Shown: positions 34,923-42,481 of the stretch, one piece after another
Position numbering within the stretch: the stretch's first letter is position 1
Layout of the letters: the number at the start of each line of letters is the position of its first letter
Source: CAVZBW01 sp963778465
GTDB lineage: Bacteria; Actinomycetota; Acidimicrobiia; Acidimicrobiales; RAAP-2
Length of the DNA stretch: 64,000 nt
Assembly (NCBI GenBank): GCA_963778465.1
Contig: CAVZUK010000003.1
Coordinates: forward strand, 1,116,001 to 1,180,000
Direction: 5' to 3'
Translations under genes and position numbers: made by a program
Notes under the pieces: generated by a model
What the model was told of the DNA's origin: nothing
Databases searched by the model: none
Seen by the model: only the letters and a program-made list of their open reading frames with translations

Positions 34923-35861
34923 ATGAGCTTCGAGACCACGACGGCAGACGTCCTCTCGGGCGTCGATCTCTCCGGCGTGACCGCCGTCGTCACCGGCGCG
35001 TCGAGCGGCATCGGGTGGGAGACGGCGCGGGCACTGGCGGCCGCGGGCGCCCGGGTGGTGCCGACGGCCCGCACGCCCGACAAGGCGACCGAATGCGTCG
35101 CCTCGCTCCGGGACTCGCTCGACTACGACTCGGGCACCCGGCTCGATCCCGGCGTGGTGGAGCTCACCTCGCTGACGAGCGTGCGCGGCTTCGCGGACGA
35201 GGTGAGGTCGCGCTACGAGCAGGTCCACCTGTTGATCAACAACGCCGGCGTGATGGCCACGCCCTTCGAGCGGACCCCGGACGGCTTCGAGCTCCAGCTC
35301 GGGACCAACCACCTCGGTCCCTTCGTGCTGACGAACCGGCTGGTGCCGCTGCTCGAGGCTGGCGCGGCGGTGGGCTCGGCCCGCATCGTGAACGTGAGCT
35401 CGGCGGGCCATCAGGCCTCCGGCATCCGGTGGGAGGATCCCAACTACGAGCGGACGCCCTACGACAAGTGGGAGGCCTACGGCCAGTCGAAGACCGCCAA
35501 CATCCTGTTCGCCCTCGAGCTCGACCGTCGGTTGGGCGGCCGAGGCGTCCGAGCCTTTGCCCTCCATCCCGGCATGATCGGCACCTCCCTCGGTCGGCAT
35601 CTGTCCCGGGACGACTACGCCGAGCTGAGCGCCAGGGCCTCTCGGTCGCCGTCCGGCGGACTGCCGCCCCGCAAGTCGGTCGAGCAGGGTGCGGCGACCA
35701 CCGTCTTCGCCGCGACCTCGCCCGAGCTCACCGGGCAAGGCGGGCTCTACCTGAGCGACTGCGAGTTGGCGGAGCCGGCCGAATGGGCGAGCGATCCCGA
35801 CCAAGCGTCGCGCCTCTGGACGCTCTCGGAGGAGCTGGTCGAGGAGCGGTTCGAACTCTGA
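34923..35861 (+). CDS. SDR family oxidoreductase, retinol-dehydrogenase/WWOX-like
   Basis: A 312-residue short-chain dehydrogenase of the longer retinol-dehydrogenase type. GASSGIG (about residues 26-32), NNAGVM, GTNHLGPFVLT, VNVSSAGH and the catalytic YGQSK are in order. The subfamily reduces or oxidises lipid-like carbonyls. ATG 34923 follows the intergenic gap, so it has its own promoter. It is convergent with the TetR gene. Confidence 0.88.
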   Translation: MSFETTTADVLSGVDLSGVTAVVTGASSGIGWETARALAAAGARVVPTARTPDKATECVASLRDSLDYDSGTRLDPGVVELTSLTSVRGFADEVRSRYEQVHLLINNAGVMATPFERTPDGFELQLGTNHLGPFVLTNRLVPLLEAGAAVGSARIVNVSSAGHQASGIRWEDPNYERTPYDKWEAYGQSKTANILFALELDRRLGGRGVRAFALHPGMIGTSLGRHLSRDDYAELSARASRSPSGGLPPRKSVEQGAATTVFAATSPELTGQGGLYLSDCELAEPAEWASDPDQASRLWTLSEELVEERFEL

Positions 35862-35897
35862 GGGCCTGAGGGCCCGAGGGTCCGGCGATCCCGGCGC

Positions 35898-36623
35898 TCA
35901 GGTCCCGGAGCCGAGGGCCCCGAGGGCGCGGAGGCAAAAGCCCACCAGGTGCTCGATGTCGTCCCTCGTCGGCCGGGTGTCGGCGAGTATGTGCGCCTCC
36001 ATGACGGAGATGACGAGCTGGTACACGGCCAGGGCGTCGCGGGCAGGGTCGGTCGTGGTGATCTCGTGGGCCTCGCAGGCCGCGGCGAGGGCGTCGTCGA
36101 GGAGCGTCACGAGCGAGCGGACCGACAACCGCTGCTCCTCCGGGAAGCGCTCGGTGAGCCGGCTGATGTTGGCGAGGAACGGTCGGGTGCGCGACGCGGC
36201 GCCCGAGTCCACCGCCTGGGCGAGGACGCCCTCGATCCAGGCCCGGATGCGGCCGAGCGGCTCGGCCGCCTTGTCCATCCGGTGCCCGAGGTAGCCGGCC
36301 AGACGGTGTCGGCCGTCCCCCAGGAGGACGAGCATGAGCTCGTCCTTGGAGTGGAAGTGTCGGTAGAAGGCCTCGGTCGAGAGGCCGGCCTCGTCGAGGA
36401 TGTCGCGGAGCTTCGGGTCCACCGTGCCCTGGCGCTCGACGACGCGGTAGGCGGCCTCGATGATGCGATCGATGTCCTGGGCCGCGGTGCGGCGATGGGC
36501 CGAGATGGCCCGGGAGATGGCGCGGTCGACCAGGGGTTGGTCCTGGCGGGTGCCGTCCAGCTCATCCGGTCTCGCCCCCCCGTTGCCGCGGGGTCCAGCC
36601 TTCGGTTGTGGGCGCGTGGCCAC
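35898..36623 (-). CDS. TetR/AcrR family regulator
   Basis: A 241-residue regulator with an N-terminal TetR helix-turn-helix (about residues 48-95: AAYRVVERQG, ILDEAGLSTEAFYRHFHSKDEL) and a ligand domain. About 45 extra residues precede the HTH. It lies 15 bases downstream of the synthetase-dehydrogenase fusion on the same strand, so it is co-transcribed with it and probably represses the divergent promoter region near 39286-39300. Confidence 0.9.
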   Translation of the reverse strand: MATRPQPKAGPRGNGGARPDELDGTRQDQPLVDRAISRAISAHRRTAAQDIDRIIEAAYRVVERQGTVDPKLRDILDEAGLSTEAFYRHFHSKDELMLVLLGDGRHRLAGYLGHRMDKAAEPLGRIRAWIEGVLAQAVDSGAASRTRPFLANISRLTERFPEEQRLSVRSLVTLLDDALAAACEAHEITTTDPARDALAVYQLVISVMEAHILADTRPTRDDIEHLVGFCLRALGALGSGT

Positions 36624-36638
36624 GTGCGTCCGTCGACC

Positions 36639-39239
36639 TCAGACCTTGGAGGTGTCGATCTCGTTGATCAGGGCCTCCCCGTTCAGGTAGCGGCGTAGGT
36701 TCTCGCGGAAGAGCTCGTAGAGATTGTCCCAGAAGCGGTCGGGGGACGTGGCGCTGTGGGGCGAGACGTAGAGGTTCGGCGCCTCCCACAGGGGCGAGTC
36801 TGCCCGGAGGGGCTCGATCGGCACGACGTCGATGGCGGCCGCCCCGAGATGGCCGCTCGACAGTGCGTCGAGCAGGGCGGCCTCTGCCACGGCGCTCCCC
36901 CTCCCGACGTTGACGAAGACCGACCCGGGACGCATGGAGGCGAACTCGGACGGCCCGAAGAGGCCCACGGTGTCGGGCGTCTCGGGCACGGCGGCCACCA
37001 CGGCGTCGCAGGACGACAGCAGCTCTCGCAGGTCCGCGGGGTCGTACAGGCGATCGACGTCGGGATCGACGTCGCCGCGGCGAGCCGTGCGGCGGCACCC
37101 GAGCACGGACATGTCGAAGGCCCGCGCCCGGCGGGCGACCTGGCGACCGATGGCGCCGAGCCCGACCACGCCCAGGGTCAGGCCCGCGAGCTGGGTACCG
37201 TAGGTCGGCTGCCAGCGATGGGCCCGCTGGAGAGCGTCGATCTCGGGCAGGCGCTTCCAGATCTGGAGGAGCCGAGCCATGACGAACTCCGAGATGGAGA
37301 CTGCGTTGGTGCCGGCAGCGCTCGTGAGGGCGATCCCGGACTGGCCGAGGCCGGCCGACAGCAGCTGGCTGACCCCGGCGCCGACGCCCTGGACCCAGCG
37401 CAACCTCGGCGCGACCTTGCCGACGTCGAACGGGAGGTCCTGGGCGAGGGCCACCTCGATGCGGGAGAGGGCCTCGGTCTGCTCGTCGGTCAGGTCGGGG
37501 GCGAGGTGCCGTAGGTCCGCGGACGGGGACGTCCCCCGCTGGGATCGCAGGTCCTCGGCCTCGACGTAACGCATGTCGACGACCTCGATGCGTGGATCCA
37601 AGGCCGAGATCGCGTCGATCTCCGCCCGGAGTTCGGCTGCGGGCCGCCGGTCCCACTCCCTGGGGTACGTGATGCCGACCACGAGAGGGGTGACCGCGAC
37701 CGCGGCATCTGGCGCGGCGGTTGCGGGGACCGCCACGCCCGCTTCGGCGTCCCCGGCCGTCACGAGCTGCTCGACCAGGAGGCGGCGCTGCACCTGTTGG
37801 GTCGCCGGCGTCCGGGGGATCGACGTGAAGACGGCCACGCGTCGGGGATGCTTGTAGGGGGCGAGCCGGTCGCGGCAGTGCTCGCGGAGCTCCTCGACCG
37901 TCGGAGCCTCCCGGCCGGGGGCGAGTACCACGGCTGCGCAGACCACCTCGCCCCATTGCACGTCGGGGAAGCCCACCACGGCGACCTCGGCGACCGCGGG
38001 GTGGTCGGCCACCGCCCGCTCGACCTCGGCGGGCACCACGGATTCGCCACCCGTGCGGATGAGGTCCTTGGCACGGCCGACGATGCTCAGGTATCCGTCC
38101 TCGTCCACGACCGCCAGGTCGCCCGACCGGTACCAGCCGTCGGCCAGGACCTCGGACGTGGCCTCGGGGTTCTCGAAGTAGCCGCCGAAGACGAGCGGTC
38201 CGCGGACGCAGAGCTGGCCATCGTCCTCGACGCGGACCTCGCAGGACGGGGCGAGAGTGCCGCAGCTGCCGGGCTTGCGGCGGATGTCCTCGTGCCCGAG
38301 CGCGGCGACGCTTCCGGCTTCGGTCGATCCGTAGAAGATCCGGATGTAGGCGCCGGGAAGGGCGGCCTCCATCTCCGTGAGCAGCTCGAGCGGTGTGGCG
38401 GAGGTCCCGGTGTCGGCGAACCGGAGCGAGGAGAGGTCGGCGCCGGCCCCCTGGTCGCGACCGAGGTGGTCGAGGATGCGCCGCCACACGCCCGGTATGG
38501 CGTTGATGCGCCGGGCGCGGTGTCGGGTGATGGCCTCGCAGATGGTCGCGGCGTCGGCCGAGCGCACGAGGATGACCGTGTCCCGGGCCTGCCACTGCTG
38601 CAACGCGATCGTCCAGGCACCCATGTGGAAGAGCGGGTACGGGGAGAGCATCGACCCTCGGGGCTCGAGCAGGGCGCCGGGGTGCGTACGCAGGAAGTTG
38701 ATCCGGTGCGACAGGACCGCACCCTTGGGGGCGCCCGTGCTCCCGCTGGTAAAGAAGATCACGTGTGGGTCGTCCTCGCCCGGTCCCTCGACGGCGGGCT
38801 CGGCGTCGGAGGCGAGCCGGGCCTCCTCGCGCAGCTCCTGGAGGCTGATCACGGCCACGCCGAGGCGCTCGCCGATCGCCTGCGCCGAGGCGATCCCGTC
38901 CGGGCCGGCGACGATCAGGCCGGGCCGCGCGGAGCGCACGACGGAGGTCGCCTCGTCGACCTTCAAGGCCGGGTTGGCAGGGACGAAGACCACGCCCAGC
39001 TTCGCCGCAGCGGCGAAGACCGGCGCCAGTCCCAGCTCGGTTCCCGACCAGGTGACGAGCCGATCGCCCAGACCGAGCCCGCGGCCGGCGAGCACCGCCG
39101 CGATGCGGTTGGCTTCGGCGTCGAGCTCGCCGAAAGTCATGACCTGATCCCCGAAGATTGCGGCGGCGCGGCCCGGCACCGCCCGGGCCGCATTGGAGAA
39201 GATGGAACCGATGCGTAGAGCTCCGGCCGTCGCGGCCAC
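36639..39239 (-). CDS. Fusion: acyl-CoA synthetase-like + D-2-hydroxyacid dehydrogenase
   Basis: An 866-residue protein joining two enzymes. Residues 1-495 are a class I adenylate-forming (ANL) synthetase: P-loop TSGSTGAPKG (164-173), FYGSTEAG (302-309), YRSGDL (370-375) and GRAKDLIRTGGE (388-399). At the position of the catalytic Lys in the usual PRTxxGK motif it reads PRTPATQQVQRR, so Gln481/482 replace Gly-Lys. After a short Ala/Pro linker, residues 518-866 are a complete NAD(P)-dependent D-isomer 2-hydroxyacid dehydrogenase: Rossmann GLGAIG (693-698), Arg780 in NVGRG, Glu809 in IEP and His828 in SPHSA. The start is GTG 39239. It is divergent from the 2-oxoacid:ferredoxin oxidoreductase operon and followed by tetR. 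Logically it links a carboxylic acid/acyl-CoA to a 2-oxo or 2-hydroxy acid; the adenylation may be impaired. Confidence 0.92.
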   Translation of the reverse strand: MAATAGALRIGSIFSNAARAVPGRAAAIFGDQVMTFGELDAEANRIAAVLAGRGLGLGDRLVTWSGTELGLAPVFAAAAKLGVVFVPANPALKVDEATSVVRSARPGLIVAGPDGIASAQAIGERLGVAVISLQELREEARLASDAEPAVEGPGEDDPHVIFFTSGSTGAPKGAVLSHRINFLRTHPGALLEPRGSMLSPYPLFHMGAWTIALQQWQARDTVILVRSADAATICEAITRHRARRINAIPGVWRRILDHLGRDQGAGADLSSLRFADTGTSATPLELLTEMEAALPGAYIRIFYGSTEAGSVAALGHEDIRRKPGSCGTLAPSCEVRVEDDGQLCVRGPLVFGGYFENPEATSEVLADGWYRSGDLAVVDEDGYLSIVGRAKDLIRTGGESVVPAEVERAVADHPAVAEVAVVGFPDVQWGEVVCAAVVLAPGREAPTVEELREHCRDRLAPYKHPRRVAVFTSIPRTPATQQVQRRLLVEQLVTAGDAEAGVAVPATAAPDAAVAVTPLVVGITYPREWDRRPAAELRAEIDAISALDPRIEVVDMRYVEAEDLRSQRGTSPSADLRHLAPDLTDEQTEALSRIEVALAQDLPFDVGKVAPRLRWVQGVGAGVSQLLSAGLGQSGIALTSAAGTNAVSISEFVMARLLQIWKRLPEIDALQRAHRWQPTYGTQLAGLTLGVVGLGAIGRQVARRARAFDMSVLGCRRTARRGDVDPDVDRLYDPADLRELLSSCDAVVAAVPETPDTVGLFGPSEFASMRPGSVFVNVGRGSAVAEAALLDALSSGHLGAAAIDVVPIEPLRADSPLWEAPNLYVSPHSATSPDRFWDNLYELFRENLRRYLNGEALINEIDTSKV

Positions 39240-39285
39240 CGAGCACCCCCTGTCGCCTGGCGGGCAAAATGCAGTTCTTGTTGAC

Positions 39286-39300
39286 TAGAGTAGCGTTCTA
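39286..39300. promoter_or_regulatory. Candidate TetR operator in divergent region
   Basis: TAGA-N7-TCTA (39286-39300), overlapping a TTGACT -35-like hexamer at 39281-39286, between the fusion gene (start 39239) and the gamma subunit (start 39353). The symmetry is short, so the call rests mainly on position and on the co-transcribed tetR gene. Confidence 0.35.
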
Positions 39301-39303
39301 CGA

Positions 39304-39337
39304 GGCTCGGCTACGGCGAGGGCTCGGCTACGGCGAG
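39304..39337. repeat. 17-bp perfect tandem duplication
   Basis: GGCTCGGCTACGGCGAG occurs twice in direct succession at 39304-39320 and 39321-39337, in the leader just upstream of the gamma subunit. It is probably a slippage product; it lengthens the 5' untranslated region and could alter spacing between operator and start. Confidence 0.9.
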
Positions 39338-39352
39338 GGGACAGGACGCCCG

Positions 39353-39937
39353 GTGGAACGTGAGCTGATGATGACGGGCATCGGGGGCCAGGGGATCCAA
39401 CTGGCCGCCCAGGTCCTGGCCCGGGCCGCCGTCGCCGAGGGCCACGAGGTGCTCCTCTTCGGAAGCTACGGCGGGATGATGCGTGGCGGCAACACCGAGG
39501 CGACGGTCGTGGTGGCGGACGGACCGATCGAGAGCCCGCCGACCATCGCGACCACGTGGTCGGCCATCGTCATGCACCACGAGCACTCGGAGGGTGTGCG
39601 GCGCCGGCTTCGTCCCGGGTCGTTGGTCCTGCTCAACACCACGGTCTTCGAGGCGGACGTCGACTGGTCCTCGTACCGGCTCGTGGAGGTGCCCGCCACC
39701 GACCTAGCGGTCGACGTCGGCAGCATCCAGACGGCCACCATGGTGATGATCGGGGCCTACTGCGCCTCGACCGGGCTGGTCGAGCTGCCCGCACTGTGCG
39801 CCGCCGTGGGGGAGTCGCTGCCCTCGTACCGGTCCCAGTACCTGGCGCGCAACGTGGCGGCCATCGAGGCCGGTCACGCGGCCGTGCCCGGCATCGCGGT
39901 GCCGGCGTGGGAGACGACGATGAGTGGTGCCCGTTGA
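39353..39937 (+). CDS. 2-oxoacid:ferredoxin oxidoreductase, gamma subunit
   Basis: A 194-residue gamma (catalytic domain III) subunit of the pyruvate/2-oxoacid:ferredoxin oxidoreductase family. MTGIGGQGIQLAAQVLARAA is the conserved CoA-side start, and SYGGMMRGGNTEATVVV the next motif. It is the first gene of a four-subunit operon in the order gamma-delta-alpha-beta. The start is GTG 39353 with a GAGGGGACAGG stretch upstream. Longer frames run into the divergent promoter. Confidence 0.9.
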   Translation: MERELMMTGIGGQGIQLAAQVLARAAVAEGHEVLLFGSYGGMMRGGNTEATVVVADGPIESPPTIATTWSAIVMHHEHSEGVRRRLRPGSLVLLNTTVFEADVDWSSYRLVEVPATDLAVDVGSIQTATMVMIGAYCASTGLVELPALCAAVGESLPSYRSQYLARNVAAIEAGHAAVPGIAVPAWETTMSGAR

Positions 39938-40185
39938 GCGCCGGCAGCGTGCTCAGCCGCGGCACCTTGGTGATCGATGTCGAGGCCTGCAAGGGATGCG
40001 AGCTGTGCATCGACGCGTGTCCGCCTCGCGTCCTCGAGATGACGACGCACGAGGTCAACGCCCGGGGCTATCGGTACCCGGTGCTCTTCCCGGGCTGCAC
40101 CGGCTGCAAGGCCTGCTCGCAGATCTGCCCGGACTTCGTGTTCCAGGTCTACAAGTACGAGCGTCCTGAGCGGGTCGAGCCGTGA
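39934..40185 (+). CDS. 2-oxoacid:ferredoxin oxidoreductase, delta subunit (2x 4Fe-4S ferredoxin)
   Basis: An 83-residue ferredoxin-like subunit with two CxxCxxCxxxC clusters: Cys19, 22, 25, 29 and Cys55, 58, 61, 65. It relays electrons to external ferredoxin. The start is probably TTG 39934, overlapping the gamma stop (TTGA); GTG 39949 is an alternative. Its stop overlaps the alpha start. Confidence 0.9.
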   Translation: MSAGSVLSRGTLVIDVEACKGCELCIDACPPRVLEMTTHEVNARGYRYPVLFPGCTGCKACSQICPDFVFQVYKYERPERVEP

Positions 40186-41270
40186 GCCGGCGACTCATGG
40201 AGGGCTCGGAGGCCATCGCCGAGTCCATGATCGCCGCCGGTTGCCGCTTTTTCGCGGGATACCCGATGACGCCCTTCACGGAGGTCCTCGAGAACATGGC
40301 GAGGAAGCTTCCGCCCCTGGGCGGGCACTGCATCAACGCCGAGAGCGAGATCGAGGCCGTCGGCATGGCATGGGGTGCGGGGGCGACGGGTACGAGGGCC
40401 GCGACGGGATCGGTCGGCCAGGGCCTCTCGCTCATGCAGGAGTCCCTCTCGGAGATCACCCTCGCCCGGGTGCCGCTCGTCGTGCTCAACATGGCCCGCG
40501 GCCAGAGCGACTACTTCCAGGCGACACGGGGCGGTGGCCACGGCGACTACCGGCACCTGGTCCTCGCCCCGATGGACGTCCCGGAGGCCGTGCCGCTCGT
40601 CCAGCTCGCGTTCCACTGGTCCGAGAAGTGGCGCAACCCGGTCCTGGTCATCGGCGACTACTACCTCGCCCACGTCTATCAGTCGGTCGAGATCGAGACG
40701 CTCGACTTCGGGCCCCTGCCGCCGAGGGACTGGGCGCTCGACGGGTCGACCGGGGGGTCGGGGCACGCGAAGCTGCTTTCCCCGCTCGGCGACGTGAAGC
40801 AGCGCGACGACGTCGGCTACGACCTCCAGGACTACTACCTGCGCCGAGCGGCCCAGACCCAGGCCATGCTCGACGGGGAGGAGCCGCTCGTCGAGACGGG
40901 CTTCCTGGACGGCGCCGAGGTCGTGGTCGTCGCCTACGGCACCCCTTCGAAGTACGTCCGCTCGGCCGTGCAGTCGCTGCGGGCCGAGGGTCGCCCGGTC
41001 GGCTACGTGCGACCCATCTCTCTCGTGCCGTTCCCCACGGAGGCGATCGTGGCAGCTGCCGGAAGGGCTCGTGCGGTCGCCGTCTTCGAGAACAGCATGG
41101 GTCAGATGATCGAGGACGTGCGCCTGGCCGTCCTCGGGCGCGCCCCCATCCACTTCATCGGCGGGCTCACGACCGACAGCTCGGGTTTTGGGATCGGTCC
41201 GGACATCGACGTCGGGGTGATCCGCCAGCGTGTCGAGGCGGTCCTCGACCGAGCGGAGGTGGCGGCATGA
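40182..41270 (+). CDS. 2-oxoacid:ferredoxin oxidoreductase, alpha subunit
   Basis: A 362-residue alpha subunit. It starts MEGSEAIAESMIAAGCRFFAGYPMTP, the typical GNxAxAxGAxxAGVxFxxGYPITP-like pattern, and has AESEIEAVGMAWGAGATG with the conserved Glu. The C-terminal VVVVAYGTPSKYVRSAV is domain II. The NMARGQSDYFQATRGGGHGDYR loop resembles VorB/KorA-type enzymes, which suggests a branched-chain or 2-oxoglutarate-like rather than pyruvate substrate, though this is not firm. GTG 40182 overlaps delta (GTGA). Confidence 0.9.
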   Translation: MSRRLMEGSEAIAESMIAAGCRFFAGYPMTPFTEVLENMARKLPPLGGHCINAESEIEAVGMAWGAGATGTRAATGSVGQGLSLMQESLSEITLARVPLVVLNMARGQSDYFQATRGGGHGDYRHLVLAPMDVPEAVPLVQLAFHWSEKWRNPVLVIGDYYLAHVYQSVEIETLDFGPLPPRDWALDGSTGGSGHAKLLSPLGDVKQRDDVGYDLQDYYLRRAAQTQAMLDGEEPLVETGFLDGAEVVVVAYGTPSKYVRSAVQSLRAEGRPVGYVRPISLVPFPTEAIVAAAGRARAVAVFENSMGQMIEDVRLAVLGRAPIHFIGGLTTDSSGFGIGPDIDVGVIRQRVEAVLDRAEVAA

Positions 41271-42073
41271 GCACGCAGAGGACGATCGTCCCGACCAGCC
41301 GGCCGCCGGAGGCTCCGGCCCGCCTGGTCGACGATTTCACGCCCGAGCTGATCGACGTGGGCGCCCATCATCTCTGCCCGGGATGTGGCGAGCCGGTCGC
41401 CATGCGCTCGATCCTCGAAGCGGTGAGCGAGCTCGGATGCGTGGACCGCGCCATCGCGGTCTTCGGCATCGGCTGCTATACGGCCTTCTCGAACAACCTC
41501 GACTGCGAGGTCCTCCAGGCGCTCCACGGCCGCGCCCCCTCGCTCGCCACCGGCGTCAAGCGCTGCAAGCCCGACACCTTGGCGTTCACCATCCAGGGCG
41601 ACGGCGACATGGTCAACGAGGGCCTCCAGGAGGTCCTTCACGCGGCCGCCCGCGGGGAGCGCATCACCTGCTTCATGCTCAACAACGGGGTCTTCGGCGA
41701 GACGGGGGGGCACCTCACCGCCACCACCGTCCTGGGGCAGCGGACGAAGAACACGCTGGAGGGCCGAAAGGCCGACGAGCACGGCTACCCCATCCTCATG
41801 AGCAACCTGCTGGCGCAGTTGGAGGGGGCGGCCTACGTCGCGAGGGGCGCGGTCAACTCGGCGGGCAACGTCTCGCGGACCAAGCGCATGATCACCCGGG
41901 CGCTCGAGACGCAGCTCCGGGGGGAGGGCTTCTCCTTCGTCGAGATCCTCACCATGTGCCCCACCGGCTGGTTCATCGAGACCTCGGAGGCCCCCGAGTA
42001 TCTCAACGAGCACCTCGCCGCGGTCCACGCCCCGGCCGTGCTCAAGGAGCCCGAGCGGTCGCCGGCGCGATGA
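41267..42073 (+). CDS. 2-oxoacid:ferredoxin oxidoreductase, beta subunit (TPP)
   Basis: A 268-residue thiamine diphosphate subunit. HLCPGCGEP has cluster Cys37 and Cys40, GIGCYTAF is the next conserved block, and IQGDGDMVNEG with LNN gives the GDGD-N diphosphate/Mg site (GDGD at 111-114). The complex interconverts a 2-oxoacid and CoA with an acyl-CoA, CO2 and reduced ferredoxin. ATG 41267 overlaps the alpha stop. Confidence 0.9.
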   Translation: MSTQRTIVPTSRPPEAPARLVDDFTPELIDVGAHHLCPGCGEPVAMRSILEAVSELGCVDRAIAVFGIGCYTAFSNNLDCEVLQALHGRAPSLATGVKRCKPDTLAFTIQGDGDMVNEGLQEVLHAAARGERITCFMLNNGVFGETGGHLTATTVLGQRTKNTLEGRKADEHGYPILMSNLLAQLEGAAYVARGAVNSAGNVSRTKRMITRALETQLRGEGFSFVEILTMCPTGWFIETSEAPEYLNEHLAAVHAPAVLKEPERSPAR

Positions 42074-42131
42074 TCGTGGGGTCCGAGAGGGAGAAGCTCG
42101 ATCGGAGAATGAGCACGCACGAGGAGGAGAG

Positions 42132-42455
42132 ATGAGCGAACGGGTGCTGGGGGACATCGCCACCAAGGTGCTGTTCGAGAACGACCGGGTACGGGTCTGG
42201 GAGATGCGGCTCGACCCCGGCGGGGTCAGCGACGTGCACAAGCACGACCTCGACTACGTCATGATCCAGATATCGGGCGACAAGATGGCGGCCAAGATGG
42301 AGCCGGATTCCGGCGGACCCTGGGGGCACCTCGACGAGGTCGGAGGCGACGTCTTCCCGGGCAACGTGATCTACGCCGAGCGAGGCGGGATCGAGCGGGC
42401 CATCAACAACGGCGAGCAGACCTTCTACGAGATCGTCGTCGAGCTCAAGGACTGA
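42132..42455 (+). CDS. Cupin-fold protein
   Basis: A 107-residue single-domain cupin. VWEMRLDPGGVSDVHKHDLDYV carries the first metal-binding motif (His, His, Asp), and the second motif is degenerate (FPGNVIYAERGGIERAINNG). Such small cupins bind metal or a small acid. GAGGAGGAGA precedes ATG 42132, and it follows the beta subunit by 58 bases, so it likely belongs to the same operon. The substrate is unknown. Confidence 0.75.
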   Translation: MSERVLGDIATKVLFENDRVRVWEMRLDPGGVSDVHKHDLDYVMIQISGDKMAAKMEPDSGGPWGHLDEVGGDVFPGNVIYAERGGIERAINNGEQTFYEIVVELKD

Positions 42456-42481
42456 ACGACCCTCGCCGAGCGGGGGCCCGC

